Assembly: GCA_937900975.1 (NCBI GenBank)
Contig: CALCPC010000878.1
Location: 1-10,586 of the forward strand
Direction: 5' to 3'
DNA: 10,586 bases
Source: an uncultured Paracoccaceae bacterium
GTDB taxonomy: Bacteria > Pseudomonadota > Alphaproteobacteria > Rhodobacterales > Rhodobacteraceae
The first letter of the stretch is position 1, and the number at the start of each line of letters is the position of its first letter. A program made the translations under genes and the position numbers. Positions 1-7,417 of this stretch are shown here, one piece after another. The notes below the pieces were generated by a model. The model saw only the letters and a list, made by a program, of their open reading frames with translations. It was not told where the DNA came from and searched no databases.

Positions 1-1
1 C

Positions 2-133
2 GCCCCGCCCCGCCCGAGCAAGGGCCGGTTCGACCTGTTGCTGGCCACCTCCATGGAGGGGCGGGACAGCAATGGATGCGGCTGGGCGCTGTTTCGTGAC
101 ATAGAGATGATCAACGGACCCGTGAAGGCCTAG
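2..133 (+). CDS. C-terminal end of an unidentified protein (5' part outside window)
   Basis: An open frame enters from the left edge and ends at a TAG at 131-133, giving about 43 C-terminal residues that include the stretch GRFDLLLATSMEGRD and end in NGPVKA. I do not recognise the family from this tail. The stop lies only 4 bases before the GTG start of the glycosyltransferase gene, so the two are probably co-transcribed and perhaps translationally coupled. By context it could belong to a polysaccharide or cell-surface glycan locus, but that is inference from the neighbour alone. Confidence 0.55.
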   Translation, partial: APPRPSKGRFDLLLATSMEGRDSNGCGWALFRDIEMINGPVKA

Positions 134-137
134 CCCC

Positions 138-2747
138 GTGTCAGCCCGCATCGTGATCATCGTCCCAGTCTATCGGCACAGCGTTCTGGTGTCAGAGGCC
201 GTGGCAAGCGCCATAGGTCAGGAGGGCGGCCCAGACTACGGTATCGTGATCGTGAACGACGGCTGCCCAACGCCCGAAACGCGGGAGGTGGTCGACGGTT
301 GGGCGGCGCTTCACCCCGGTCGGGTGCGCGCGGTGCATCAGGCCAACCAGGGGCTTTCGGGCGCCCGCAACACGGGCATTCGGGTCGCGCTGGAAACCTG
401 GCCCGATCTTGAGGCGCTGTTTTTCCTGGATGCGGACAACCGGCTCGACCCCACGGCGATGCAGATCTTCGGCCACGCGCTTGACACCGACGCGCAGGCC
501 GATTGGTTTTTCCCGCATTTCGCCTTTTTCGGGATTGAGACCTTCGCCCATAACGGCGCCCCGTATTCGGTTGCGCGGATGTCGATGTCCAACCAGTGCG
601 AGGCCGGATCGCTGGTGCGCCGTCGCGTGATCGACGCCGGCATTCGCTTTGCCGAAGATATGCGCGCGGGCTACGAAGATTGGGACTTTTGGCTGCAAGC
701 CTCCGAAAAAGGATTCCGCGGGCGGCGGTTTCAGCAAACCTTCTTTCGCTACCGCAAGCGCCCCGAAAGCATGTTGTCGGGCAGCCATGCCGGCGACGCG
801 GCGCTGCGCGAGGCGGTGATGGCGCGCCATCGCTGGCTTTACGCACGGGGCGGGGTGGTCGATGCCGCGCTGGCGGAAGTGCCCTATATCCTGGCATTCG
901 AGGCTGAGACAGGGGCCCTGTCGATGCTGCGCGGCGCCGAGCTGAGGCCGGAGCCTGTGCCCGCCGATGACGTCGCCGCGATGATCTTCGCCGCCCACGC
1001 ACAGCGCGACCGCGTGCTGGTGCCACCCTTTGTCCTTCTGTTGCGCGACACCGCTCGGGGCCTGATCGCGGATCCAAAGCTTGGCCGCTCTGTCATTTGT
1101 CATCTTCAAGATGCGCTTTCGACAACAGAGCTTGCCGTTCTGCGCGTGCGTCAGGAGATGGAAGACAATAATTATTGGTTCCACACAACACGGCGTTGGG
1201 CGACCGATTGGATGCCGCAAGAGCCTGACCGCGACCCGCCGCGCATGATGGCGGCGTTCGCATCCGAGATCCGGGGCGGCGACGCGGTGATGATGAAAAC
1301 CCACCGCCTCATCGCCGCCGTGTCGCATTGGCGCTCGGACGAGATGCAGGTCGGTTTGGCGCGGGGCGCCAGCATCGCGACCGTCCACGCCAATCTGCCG
1401 GATCCCGTCCCGGAGGTGGAGCCTGAGGGGCTGATGTCCGGCTTTGGAAACCTTGCCGATGTGATGAGCAACAGCCGGTTCAGCACCCCGGGCCGCGCCG
1501 CCTTCAAAACCTGGCGCTGGCCGCCGCATATCACCGGCCCCACGGATATGCCCGCCGTTCTGTCGCGGGGCGCGTTGCACGGCGCGCCGCTGCTTTTGCC
1601 GGGCGCCAAAGACCGCCCCCAAATCGGTTTCGTGCTGCCGATCCTGAAATTCGGCGGTGTCGAAAAATGCGCCATCGCGTTGGCGCGCGCAGTGCGGGAT
1701 CTCGGCGCCGATTGTCATCTTTACGTTTACGGCAATGAGAACGCGGCCAGCACGCCGTGGCTTTTGGACCCGTTTGCCTCGGTCCATTTTGTCGGCAACC
1801 GCGCGTTGCGCGACTGGAACGGCCCGCGGTATCTCGGCACCAAAATGGCCTCTCGCCCCCCGGACGAGATCATGAACCGGATCTTGGGGCCGCTCAGCGG
1901 ATTGGACGCCGTCATCAACTCGGGCTGCGCCGCGATCCATCACGGGCTGGGTGCGTTGCGTCGCAAGGGCATCCGAACCGTCGCCTGGGAACATCTGATC
2001 GAAACCGGCGCCTATGGGCGCAGCTATGGCACACCCTATCTCGCGCTTGCGCATGAGGGGGGGTACGACCGGATCGCGACCTGCTCAAAGGCGCTGTCGG
2101 TCTGGATGCACGGCCAGGGCGTGCCGGAGGCCATGCTTTTGGCGTTGCCGATCGGACCTGGCTATCCGCTGTCGCCCGATGCCATCGGCACAGCACTGGC
2201 CGCGCGGCAGGGCGCGGCGGACGCGCCGGTTCTGCGCGTCGGTTTTCTCGGCCGGATGGACCGTCAAAAGGGGCTTGACCGGTTTTTGGAGATTGCAGCC
2301 GCGTCCGCCGATCTGCCGCTGTCTTTTTCGATCACCGGGAAATCCGTTCTCGATCAGGAGGATGACGCCTTTGTCGTCCCCCCCGACCTGCCGCTGTACC
2401 CGCCCGCCTATGACCTTGACGAATTGGCCGAAGCGTTTGCGCGGATCGATATCCTTTTGATGCCGTCCCGCGATGAAGGATTGCCGCTGACCATCATGGA
2501 GGCGCAACGGCTGGGCATCGTAACCGTCGTGTCCCGCGTCGGCGCGGTGGAGGAGGCGATTGTCGATGGTCAGACCGGTTTCCTGGTCGATCCCAATGCC
2601 GTGGTGGCGGAAACCGTGGCCGTGCTTCGCCGTCTGACGGAGGATCGCAACCTCCTCGCCGCCACGTCGACGGCCGCCGCGAACCGGGAGGATCAGTGGC
2701 GCCTGAACGCAGAGGCCCTGATGTCCGCCCTCGCGTTAGAGCGCTAA
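138..2747 (+). CDS. Bifunctional glycosyltransferase, GT2 domain fused to GT4 domain
   Basis: The 869-residue protein joins two glycosyltransferase folds. Residues about 4-235 are a GT-A, family 2 domain: IVIIVPVYR at 5-13, VNDGC at 39-43, a DXD-type metal/nucleotide-sugar motif D98-A-D100 and the acceptor-side EDWDFWL at 180-186. Residues about 495-865 are a GT-B, family 4 domain: GFVLPILKFGGVEK near 497-510, VGFLGRMDRQKGLDRF at 701-716 and an E-x7-E nucleotide-sugar motif E780 to E788 (EGLPLTIME), followed by GFLVDP. The 250-residue middle is not assigned. No signal peptide or membrane segment is evident, so it probably acts in the cytoplasm, adding sugars to a surface glycan. The GTG start is chosen because it begins directly at the GT2 strand and has AAGG about 9 bases upstream. 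Donor and acceptor cannot be told from sequence. Confidence 0.88.
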   Translation: MSARIVIIVPVYRHSVLVSEAVASAIGQEGGPDYGIVIVNDGCPTPETREVVDGWAALHPGRVRAVHQANQGLSGARNTGIRVALETWPDLEALFFLDADNRLDPTAMQIFGHALDTDAQADWFFPHFAFFGIETFAHNGAPYSVARMSMSNQCEAGSLVRRRVIDAGIRFAEDMRAGYEDWDFWLQASEKGFRGRRFQQTFFRYRKRPESMLSGSHAGDAALREAVMARHRWLYARGGVVDAALAEVPYILAFEAETGALSMLRGAELRPEPVPADDVAAMIFAAHAQRDRVLVPPFVLLLRDTARGLIADPKLGRSVICHLQDALSTTELAVLRVRQEMEDNNYWFHTTRRWATDWMPQEPDRDPPRMMAAFASEIRGGDAVMMKTHRLIAAVSHWRSDEMQVGLARGASIATVHANLPDPVPEVEPEGLMSGFGNLADVMSNSRFSTPGRAAFKTWRWPPHITGPTDMPAVLSRGALHGAPLLLPGAKDRPQIGFVLPILKFGGVEKCAIALARAVRDLGADCHLYVYGNENAASTPWLLDPFASVHFVGNRALRDWNGPRYLGTKMASRPPDEIMNRILGPLSGLDAVINSGCAAIHHGLGALRRKGIRTVAWEHLIETGAYGRSYGTPYLALAHEGGYDRIATCSKALSVWMHGQGVPEAMLLALPIGPGYPLSPDAIGTALAARQGAADAPVLRVGFLGRMDRQKGLDRFLEIAAASADLPLSFSITGKSVLDQEDDAFVVPPDLPLYPPAYDLDELAEAFARIDILLMPSRDEGLPLTIMEAQRLGIVTVVSRVGAVEEAIVDGQTGFLVDPNAVVAETVAVLRRLTEDRNLLAATSTAAANREDQWRLNAEALMSALALER

Positions 2748-3065
2748 GGCCCGGACAGAGCGCCTCCCAACGCCGTTTCGCTGCGCGCGGGGGATGGCGT
2801 AGTGCGGTGGACGTTTTGCCGAAAGTGCGGGCCATCAAGGCCAAAAAAACCCGCCAAAGCGTCACGCTTTTCGCGCGACGGGCGCCGCTTGGCCCCGTGC
2901 GACCGGGCCGCACTGGGGGCCCTGGTGTGGCGCGGAAGGGCGCGACGCCTTTAGCGTTTCGTGAAAAACCCGAACCACACACCTCCGCCTCAACTCAGAG
3001 ATTTCAGAGCGGTATGGGATGCCTGATGTCTCAGAAGTTGCACGAGACGCTGGAGACCAGGGCGC

Positions 3066-3330
3066 GACCCTTTGGCCATATTGCGAAATCCCGGCCCAGT
3101 GGCGACGTCTTGGACAATTCGAGACGCCCTGACCCGGTTGGGACGCCTTGGCGCGGTCGCGACGCCCTGGCTTGGTCGCGACGCCCTGGCTTGGTCGCGA
3201 CGCCTTGGACCGGTCGGGACGCCCTAGCCCAGTCGGGACGCCTTGGCCCGGTCGGGACGCCGTGGCCCGGTCGGGACGCTTTGGCCTGGTCGCGACACCA
3301 AAGGCCGGGTGGGACGGCTAAGAATTGGGG
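3066..3330. repeat. 19-bp tandem minisatellite, about 14 units with degenerate edges
   Basis: Units begin with GAC at exact 19-base intervals: 3123, 3142, 3161, 3180, 3199, 3218, 3237, 3256, 3275 and 3294, with a consensus close to GACGCCYTGGCCCGGTCGG. Units 3161 and 3180 are identical. Further, more diverged units keep the register on the left (3066, 3085, 3104), and an 18-base one follows at 3313. Junctions alternate between GTCGCGAC, a perfect palindrome, and GTCGGGAC. The period is not a multiple of three, so in any reading frame the peptide repeats only every 57 bases (19 codons). This argues for a non-coding minisatellite. Decay outward from a conserved centre suggests expansion by slippage or unequal exchange. 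Confidence 0.9.
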
Positions 3331-3561
3331 GACGCGCAGACCCATTTTTCCTTGGGGTGTGCCCAAAGGGTTTGCGCCAACAGCGAACAGGCGTCTGGTC
3401 GAAACGGGTCGGCCGGCAGGTGTCCGCGGGCGGAGTGTCGGCCAGGCGCAGCTCTGTCTAAGGGCCGAGGAATGTCCTGCGCATTGGTCGGCGCTGCGTT
3501 TTTTCACCAGAGATCTGGCACGACATACTGTCCCGATACCGGCTCAAGGCCCTTGGGCCAA

Positions 3562-3608
3562 CGCGCCGCGGTCCGGCGGCGCGCATCGCCAAGCGCGGGC
3601 GTCGCTTG
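3562..3608 (-). terminator. Two stem-loops just downstream of grpE, possible terminator or 3' end stabiliser
   Basis: Immediately beyond the grpE stop lie two perfect inverted repeats. The nearer has arms CAAGCG (3590-3595) and CGCTTG (3603-3608) around a 7-base loop. The farther has 8-bp arms CGCGCCGC (3562-3569) and GCGGCGCG (3576-3583) around a 6-base loop. Neither is followed by a T run on the minus strand, so a classical intrinsic terminator is not shown. They may support Rho-dependent ends or protect the 3' end. Confidence 0.35.
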
Positions 3609-3611
3609 ACG

Positions 3612-4217
3612 TTAGGCGACGTCGCTGTCGCCGGGGGGGACCACATCGCCGGCGGGGGTGGAGGATACCCCGACCTGCGCCGGGCGCAAAAGCCGGTCGC
3701 CGATCACGAACCCGGTGGTCATGACCTGGAAAATCGCGCCGGCCGGATGCTCGGGCACGGGCGCCTCGAACATTGCTTGGTGAAGCTTCGGGTCGAACCG
3801 ATCGCCCGGCGCCGGTTCGATCTTTTCGATCTTATGCTTGGTAAACGCCGCCAAAAGCTCCCGCTGGGTCAATTCCAGCCCCTCAACCAGTCCCGAGGCC
3901 TGCTCGCGCCGCGCCGCATCGATGGTCTCAAGCGCGCGCCCAAGATTGTCGTGAACGGACAAAAGATCGCGGGCGAGCTTAACGCCGCCGTAAAGCTCCG
4001 CATCCCGGCGGTCGCGTTCGGCCCGCTTGCGGATGTTCTCGGCCTCGGCAAGCGCTCGCAAGAGCCGGTCTTTCAATTCGTCCCGCTCTGCGCGCCGCGC
4101 GTCGAGTTCGATCTCATCGGCCGATGGATCATCGTCGAGAAGATCGGAAAGTGCTTCGGGATCGTCGAGAAAGAGGTCTTCGTCTTTGCTGTCCATGTCG
4201 TCTTTGTCCTCGGCCAT
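3612..4217 (-). CDS. grpE: GrpE, nucleotide exchange factor for DnaK
   Basis: This 201-residue protein matches the GrpE family in length and layout. GrpE is a cytoplasmic dimer that opens the nucleotide cleft of the Hsp70 chaperone DnaK, releasing ADP and so driving the refolding cycle. The first 40 residues are very acidic and probably disordered. Residues about 40-95 are charged and suit the long dimeric helix (DARRAERDELKDRLLRALAEAE). The C-terminal beta domain carries the family signature near residues 165-184 (VMTTGFVIGDRLLRPAQVGV). The gene lies 38 bases after hrcA on the same strand, the usual heat-shock pairing. The ATG start has only a weak purine stretch upstream (GGGGGCTGA). No dnaK or dnaJ lies in the window. 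Confidence 0.97.
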   Translation of the reverse strand: MAEDKDDMDSKDEDLFLDDPEALSDLLDDDPSADEIELDARRAERDELKDRLLRALAEAENIRKRAERDRRDAELYGGVKLARDLLSVHDNLGRALETIDAARREQASGLVEGLELTQRELLAAFTKHKIEKIEPAPGDRFDPKLHQAMFEAPVPEHPAGAIFQVMTTGFVIGDRLLRPAQVGVSSTPAGDVVPPGDSDVA

Positions 4218-4255
4218 AATCTTCAGCCCCCATCGCGTCGATGCCCGTCCGGCCC

Positions 4256-5392
4256 CTAGCCTGCGTTGCGGCCCGAGATCAGACGGCCGACCATCTGCGC
4301 GGTGAAATCGACGATCGGGACGACACGGCCGTAGTTCTGGCGGGTTGGCCCGATCACACCGATTGCCCCGATGATCCTGCGTTCGGCGTTCATATAAGGA
4401 GAAACACCCAAAGAGGAACCCGAAAGTGAAAAGAGTTTGTTCTCGGCCCCGATGAAGCCGCGCACGCCTTCGCCGGTCTCTGTCAGCTCCAACAGCTGGG
4501 CCAAATCGCGCTTGCGCTCCAGGTCGTCGAAAAGGCTTTTGACGCGCTCAAGATCCGCGCCGGCGCCGTCGTCAAGCAGGTTGGATCGCCCGCGCACGAT
4601 CAGGCGCGAGGGTTCATCCTCCGATTTATCGGCCCAGATCGCGATGCCGTCCTCAACCAGCCGGGCGGCCAGACCGTTCAACTCCTGGCGCCGCCGCTCA
4701 ATCTCGCGGCGGACGACGTCGGCAGCCTCGCTCAGCGTGCGCCCTTCGAGCACGGCGTTGAGAAAGTTCCCGGCCTCCCGCATGGCCGAGGGCGTCAGGC
4801 CCGGCGGCGGCGTGAAGAGGCGGTTTTCAACGGCGCCATCGGCTGTGACCAGCACCACCAGCGCGCGGTCAGGGGAGAGGCCGACAAACTCAAGATGACG
4901 GATCGGCGCCTCGGATTTTGGGGCGAGAACCAGGCTCGCCCCCTGTGTCAGGCCCGAGAGAAGCGCGCCGGCACGGTCCAGGGTTGCGGGCAGATCCGGC
5001 GTCGTCTCGTCGAGTGAGCGCTCGATCTCGCGCCGTTCGTCGGCCGAAATCTCCCCCATCTCCAAAAAGCCGTCCAGAAACAGCCGGAGGCCGCGCTGCG
5101 TGGGCACCCGCCCGGCCGAGATATGAGGGCTGTCGAGCAGGCCCAAATGCTCAAGATCCTGCATTGTGTTGCGCACGGTCGCGGCCGAGACCTGCTCGGA
5201 CAAAGACCGGGACAGCGTGCGAGAGCCCACAGGCTCCCCACTGTCGAGATAGGTTTCGACCAGCCGGCGAAAGACATCGCGGCTGCGGGCATCAAGGCTC
5301 GACAAACTGTCTTTGGCGTCTGACAAAAGCACTCCGTCTCTGGTTTTTCCTGATGTATGGCGTGGTGAGGGCGTGGTCAATTCGTCCCGCAT
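4256..5392 (-). CDS. hrcA: HrcA, heat-inducible transcription repressor
   Basis: HrcA represses chaperone operons by binding the CIRCE inverted repeat, with GroEL promoting its activity. The start used here gives 378 residues. The N-terminal winged-helix domain is clear (residues about 35-110): SRDVFRRLVETYLDSGEPVG, then SAATVRNTMQDLEHLGLLDS and SAGRVPTQRGLRLFLDG. The central GAF-like and insertion regions follow, and the C-terminus has GVIGPTRQNYGRVVPIVDF, typical of the family. The start is uncertain. The ATG at 5392 has no clear ribosome binding site. A GTG at 5431 would add 13 residues, and a GTG at 5332 behind GAGACGGA would give 358 residues, nearer the usual family length of about 350. 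It is the first gene of an hrcA-grpE operon. I found no CIRCE element in the window, so autoregulation through CIRCE is not shown here. Confidence 0.95.
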   Translation of the reverse strand: MRDELTTPSPRHTSGKTRDGVLLSDAKDSLSSLDARSRDVFRRLVETYLDSGEPVGSRTLSRSLSEQVSAATVRNTMQDLEHLGLLDSPHISAGRVPTQRGLRLFLDGFLEMGEISADERREIERSLDETTPDLPATLDRAGALLSGLTQGASLVLAPKSEAPIRHLEFVGLSPDRALVVLVTADGAVENRLFTPPPGLTPSAMREAGNFLNAVLEGRTLSEAADVVRREIERRRQELNGLAARLVEDGIAIWADKSEDEPSRLIVRGRSNLLDDGAGADLERVKSLFDDLERKRDLAQLLELTETGEGVRGFIGAENKLFSLSGSSLGVSPYMNAERRIIGAIGVIGPTRQNYGRVVPIVDFTAQMVGRLISGRNAG

Positions 5393-5431
5393 CACGGCGC
5401 CGTGGCCGCCGTGGTTTCGCGCTTGCGACAC

Positions 5432-5552
5432 AATGGGGCTCGCCTTTTAGCTGAAAATTAGCCATATCACCCCGATAGAAGGGCCAAGCGCGCCATCCAA
5501 GCTGCGCGGCAGGATCATCCGCCAAACCGGCGGCGCAACGTGCGGAGACGGC
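5432..5552. promoter_or_regulatory. Divergent promoter region between hrcA and btaA
   Basis: This short region must hold the promoters of both hrcA (leftward) and btaA (rightward). For hrcA the minus strand carries CTTGGA (5501-5496) and, 12 bases on, CCCTTCT (5483-5477). This resembles an RpoH-type heat-shock promoter (CTTGAA, CCCCATNT), although the spacing is slightly short. An AT-rich island at 5445-5468 contains a direct repeat TTAGC at 5447-5451 and 5458-5462, exactly 11 bases apart. For btaA a good ribosome binding site, GGAG at 5544-5547, lies 5 bases before the ATG. Only the ribosome site is confident. Confidence 0.35.
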
Positions 5553-6779
5553 ATGACCCAAACCGATATCATCACCGATCAGTTGCGCGCCGCAGTGCAG
5601 CAAAACCGGCTGACAAGCCGGACCGGCCTTTTGGAACGGGCCTTTGCGCAGCTGTTTCACGGCTTGGTCTATGCCCAGATTTGGGAAGATCCCGTGGCCG
5701 ACATGGGCGCGCTGGACATCCAGCCCAGCGACAACCTGGTGTGTATCGCGTCGTCGAGCTGCAATGTGATGTCCTATCTGACGGCGCGGCCAGCCTCGAT
5801 CACGGTTGTCGATCTTTCGCCGGCGCATGTCGCTTTGGGCCGGCTCAAGATCGCAGCAGCGCAGCATCTGCCGGATCACGAAAGCTTTTACGCATTTTTC
5901 GGCCGCGCCGATCTGCCGGAGAACGCGCTGCGCTACCGGACGTATATTGCCGATCACCTAGACAGCGAAAGCCGCGCTTATTGGGAGCAGCGGACGCTGC
6001 TGCGCCGCCGGATCACCTATTTCACGCGCGGGTTTCACCGCTTTGGCCTGCTTGGCCAGTTTATCGCCACGATGCACATCGTCTCGCGGATTGCGATGGT
6101 GGATTACCGACCGCTGTTGGCCGCCCGCTCGCTGCGCGAGCAGCAGCAGTTCTGGGAAGACCGGATCGCGCCGATGTTCGACACTTGGATCGTGCGGTTT
6201 GTCGCCCGCCGGCGTGCCTCACTCTTCGGCCTGGGGATCCCGCCGGCGCAGTATGACAAATTGGCAGCCGATGCCGGCGGCAACATTCTGCCGGTGCTGA
6301 AAGAACGGATGCGCAAGCTGGTCTGCGACTATCCGATCAAGGACAATTATTTTGCCTGGGCCGCGTTCAACCGTGGCTACGACCGGGCAGAGGATCGGTC
6401 CGTGCCGCCCTATCTTGAGGCGCGCCATTTCGAGACGGTGCGCGAAGAGGCGCGCAAAGTCATGATCCACAACATCTCACTGACCGAGATGCTGCGGCGC
6501 GAGCCTCAGGACAGCAAACAATGCTATCTGTTGCTCGACGCGCAGGATTGGATGACGGACGCGCAGTTGACCGACCTTTGGGCCGAAATCACCCGGACCG
6601 CGACGCCCGGCGCGCGGGTTTTGTTTCGCACCGGCGGCGGGCCCGACATTCTGCCCGGGCGCGTGGCGCCGGACATTCTGGATCGCTGGCGCTATGACGC
6701 GGCGGCGTCGGCCAAAGCGTTTGCCGAGGACCGGTCGGCCATCTATGGCGGGGTGCATCTATACCGGTTTGCGGGATGA
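5553..6779 (+). CDS. btaA: BtaA, S-adenosylmethionine:diacylglycerol 3-amino-3-carboxypropyltransferase
   Basis: The 408-residue protein matches BtaA (DUF3419 family), which transfers the 3-amino-3-carboxypropyl group of S-adenosylmethionine to diacylglycerol. This is the first step of betaine lipid (DGTS) synthesis at the cytoplasmic face of the membrane. Visible marks are LVYAQIWEDP at 38-47, the AdoMet-binding segment CIASSSCNVMSYLT at 64-77, VVDLSPAHVALGRLKIAA at 85-102, and FNRGYD at 272-277. There is no signal peptide. The length is typical of proteobacterial BtaA. The ATG has GGAG 5 bases upstream. It overlaps btaB by 4 bases (ATGA), the usual two-gene operon. In relatives the pair is induced by phosphate starvation so that betaine lipids replace phospholipids; no convincing Pho box is visible here. 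Confidence 0.92.
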   Translation: MTQTDIITDQLRAAVQQNRLTSRTGLLERAFAQLFHGLVYAQIWEDPVADMGALDIQPSDNLVCIASSSCNVMSYLTARPASITVVDLSPAHVALGRLKIAAAQHLPDHESFYAFFGRADLPENALRYRTYIADHLDSESRAYWEQRTLLRRRITYFTRGFHRFGLLGQFIATMHIVSRIAMVDYRPLLAARSLREQQQFWEDRIAPMFDTWIVRFVARRRASLFGLGIPPAQYDKLAADAGGNILPVLKERMRKLVCDYPIKDNYFAWAAFNRGYDRAEDRSVPPYLEARHFETVREEARKVMIHNISLTEMLRREPQDSKQCYLLLDAQDWMTDAQLTDLWAEITRTATPGARVLFRTGGGPDILPGRVAPDILDRWRYDAAASAKAFAEDRSAIYGGVHLYRFAG

Positions 6780-7417
6780 GCGAAACCAGCGCCCACGCGG
6801 CGCTGATGAATTCGACCTATCGCCATCAGCGTCGAATTTACGATCTGACGCGCAAATACTATCTTTTCGGCCGCGATCACCTGATCCGAGAGCTTGCCCC
6901 CCCGCCGGGCGGCGCGGTGTTGGAGGTCGCCTGCGGCACCGGGCGCAACCTTGCCAAGATCGCGCGGCGCTACCCCGATGCGCGGCTTTTTGGGCTGGAT
7001 ATCTCAAGCGAGATGTTGGAAAGCGCGGCGGCGACGCTGAACCGTCAGGCGCGGCTGGCGGAGGCGGATGCCACCGCCTTTGACGGCGCGGCGCTGTTCG
7101 AAGAGGCGGCGTTTCCCTGCATTTTTATCAGCTACGGCGTGTCGATGATCCCGGATTGGCGCGCGGCGTTAGACTGTGCGGCGGCGCATTTGGCCCCTGG
7201 CGGGGCGCTCCATGTCGTCGATTTCGGCGATCAGGGGGCCTGGCCCGGCTGGTTTGGCCGCGGGCTCCGCTCCTGGCTGGCCCGGTTTCACGTCACCCCA
7301 CGCCCGGACCTTGGCGCCGAGATGGCAAATCTGGTTGAGCGGTATGGCGGGTCGGTCGAGGAGGTTCAGGTCTTCGGGCGTTATGCCGTCTATGTCGTCT
7401 TTCGGCGGGCAGGGTAG
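6776..7417 (+). CDS. btaB: BtaB, S-adenosylmethionine-dependent N-methyltransferase of betaine lipid synthesis
   Basis: The 213-residue protein is a class I methyltransferase. Motif I is VLEVACGTGRNLAKIA at 48-63, the acidic AdoMet-binding strand is LFGLDISSEML at 71-81, and the post-methylation strand HLAPGGALHVVDFGD spans 138-152. The N-terminus YRHQRRIYDLTRKYYLFGRD is typical of BtaB. It should methylate diacylglyceryl-homoserine, made by BtaA, three times to give DGTS. The assignment as BtaB, rather than a generic methyltransferase, rests on the N-terminal pattern and on the ATGA overlap with btaA. The overlap suggests translational coupling. No intrinsic terminator is evident after the stop. 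Confidence 0.9.
   Translation: MSETSAHAALMNSTYRHQRRIYDLTRKYYLFGRDHLIRELAPPPGGAVLEVACGTGRNLAKIARRYPDARLFGLDISSEMLESAAATLNRQARLAEADATAFDGAALFEEAAFPCIFISYGVSMIPDWRAALDCAAAHLAPGGALHVVDFGDQGAWPGWFGRGLRSWLARFHVTPRPDLGAEMANLVERYGGSVEEVQVFGRYAVYVVFRRAG

Larger units (their letters stand above)
2748..3611. other. Long gap without a convincing gene
   Basis: This 860-base stretch separates the convergent glycosyltransferase and grpE genes. It stays GC-rich and several frames are open on both strands, but none gives a recognisable domain or a good ribosome binding site. It contains the 19-bp minisatellite described separately and two GC-rich stem-loops next to the grpE stop. I see no RNA gene and no clear intrinsic terminator for the glycosyltransferase gene. 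A weak hairpin followed by six T at 3480-3504 is the nearest candidate. Confidence 0.6.

Noticed and set aside
192..2054. 620-codon minus-strand open frame
   Set aside because: Antisense shadow of the GC-rich glycosyltransferase gene, which has clear family motifs on the plus strand.
3480..3504. Plus-strand terminator CGCA...TGCG followed by six T
   Set aside because: The stem is only 4-5 bp around an 11-base loop and lies over 700 bases beyond the glycosyltransferase stop.
3031..3507. Minus-strand open frame of 158 codons (GTG start) across the repeat
   Set aside because: It is open for the same reason as the plus-strand frame, has no ribosome binding site, and its composition (repeated RASRP, GVPTG) mirrors the DNA repeat.
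2696..3724. Plus-strand open frame of 342 codons across the 19-bp repeat
   Set aside because: It overlaps the end of the glycosyltransferase gene and the antisense of grpE, has no recognisable domain, and owes much of its length to a stop-free repeat whose unit is not a multiple of three.
5393..5431. GTG at 5431 as the hrcA start
   Set aside because: It would give 391 residues, longer than usual for HrcA, with only a weak ribosome site; it remains possible.
5432..5552. CIRCE operator near hrcA
   Set aside because: The TTAGCACTC-N9-GAGTGCTAA inverted repeat is not present; the TTAGC copies are direct repeats, not inverted.
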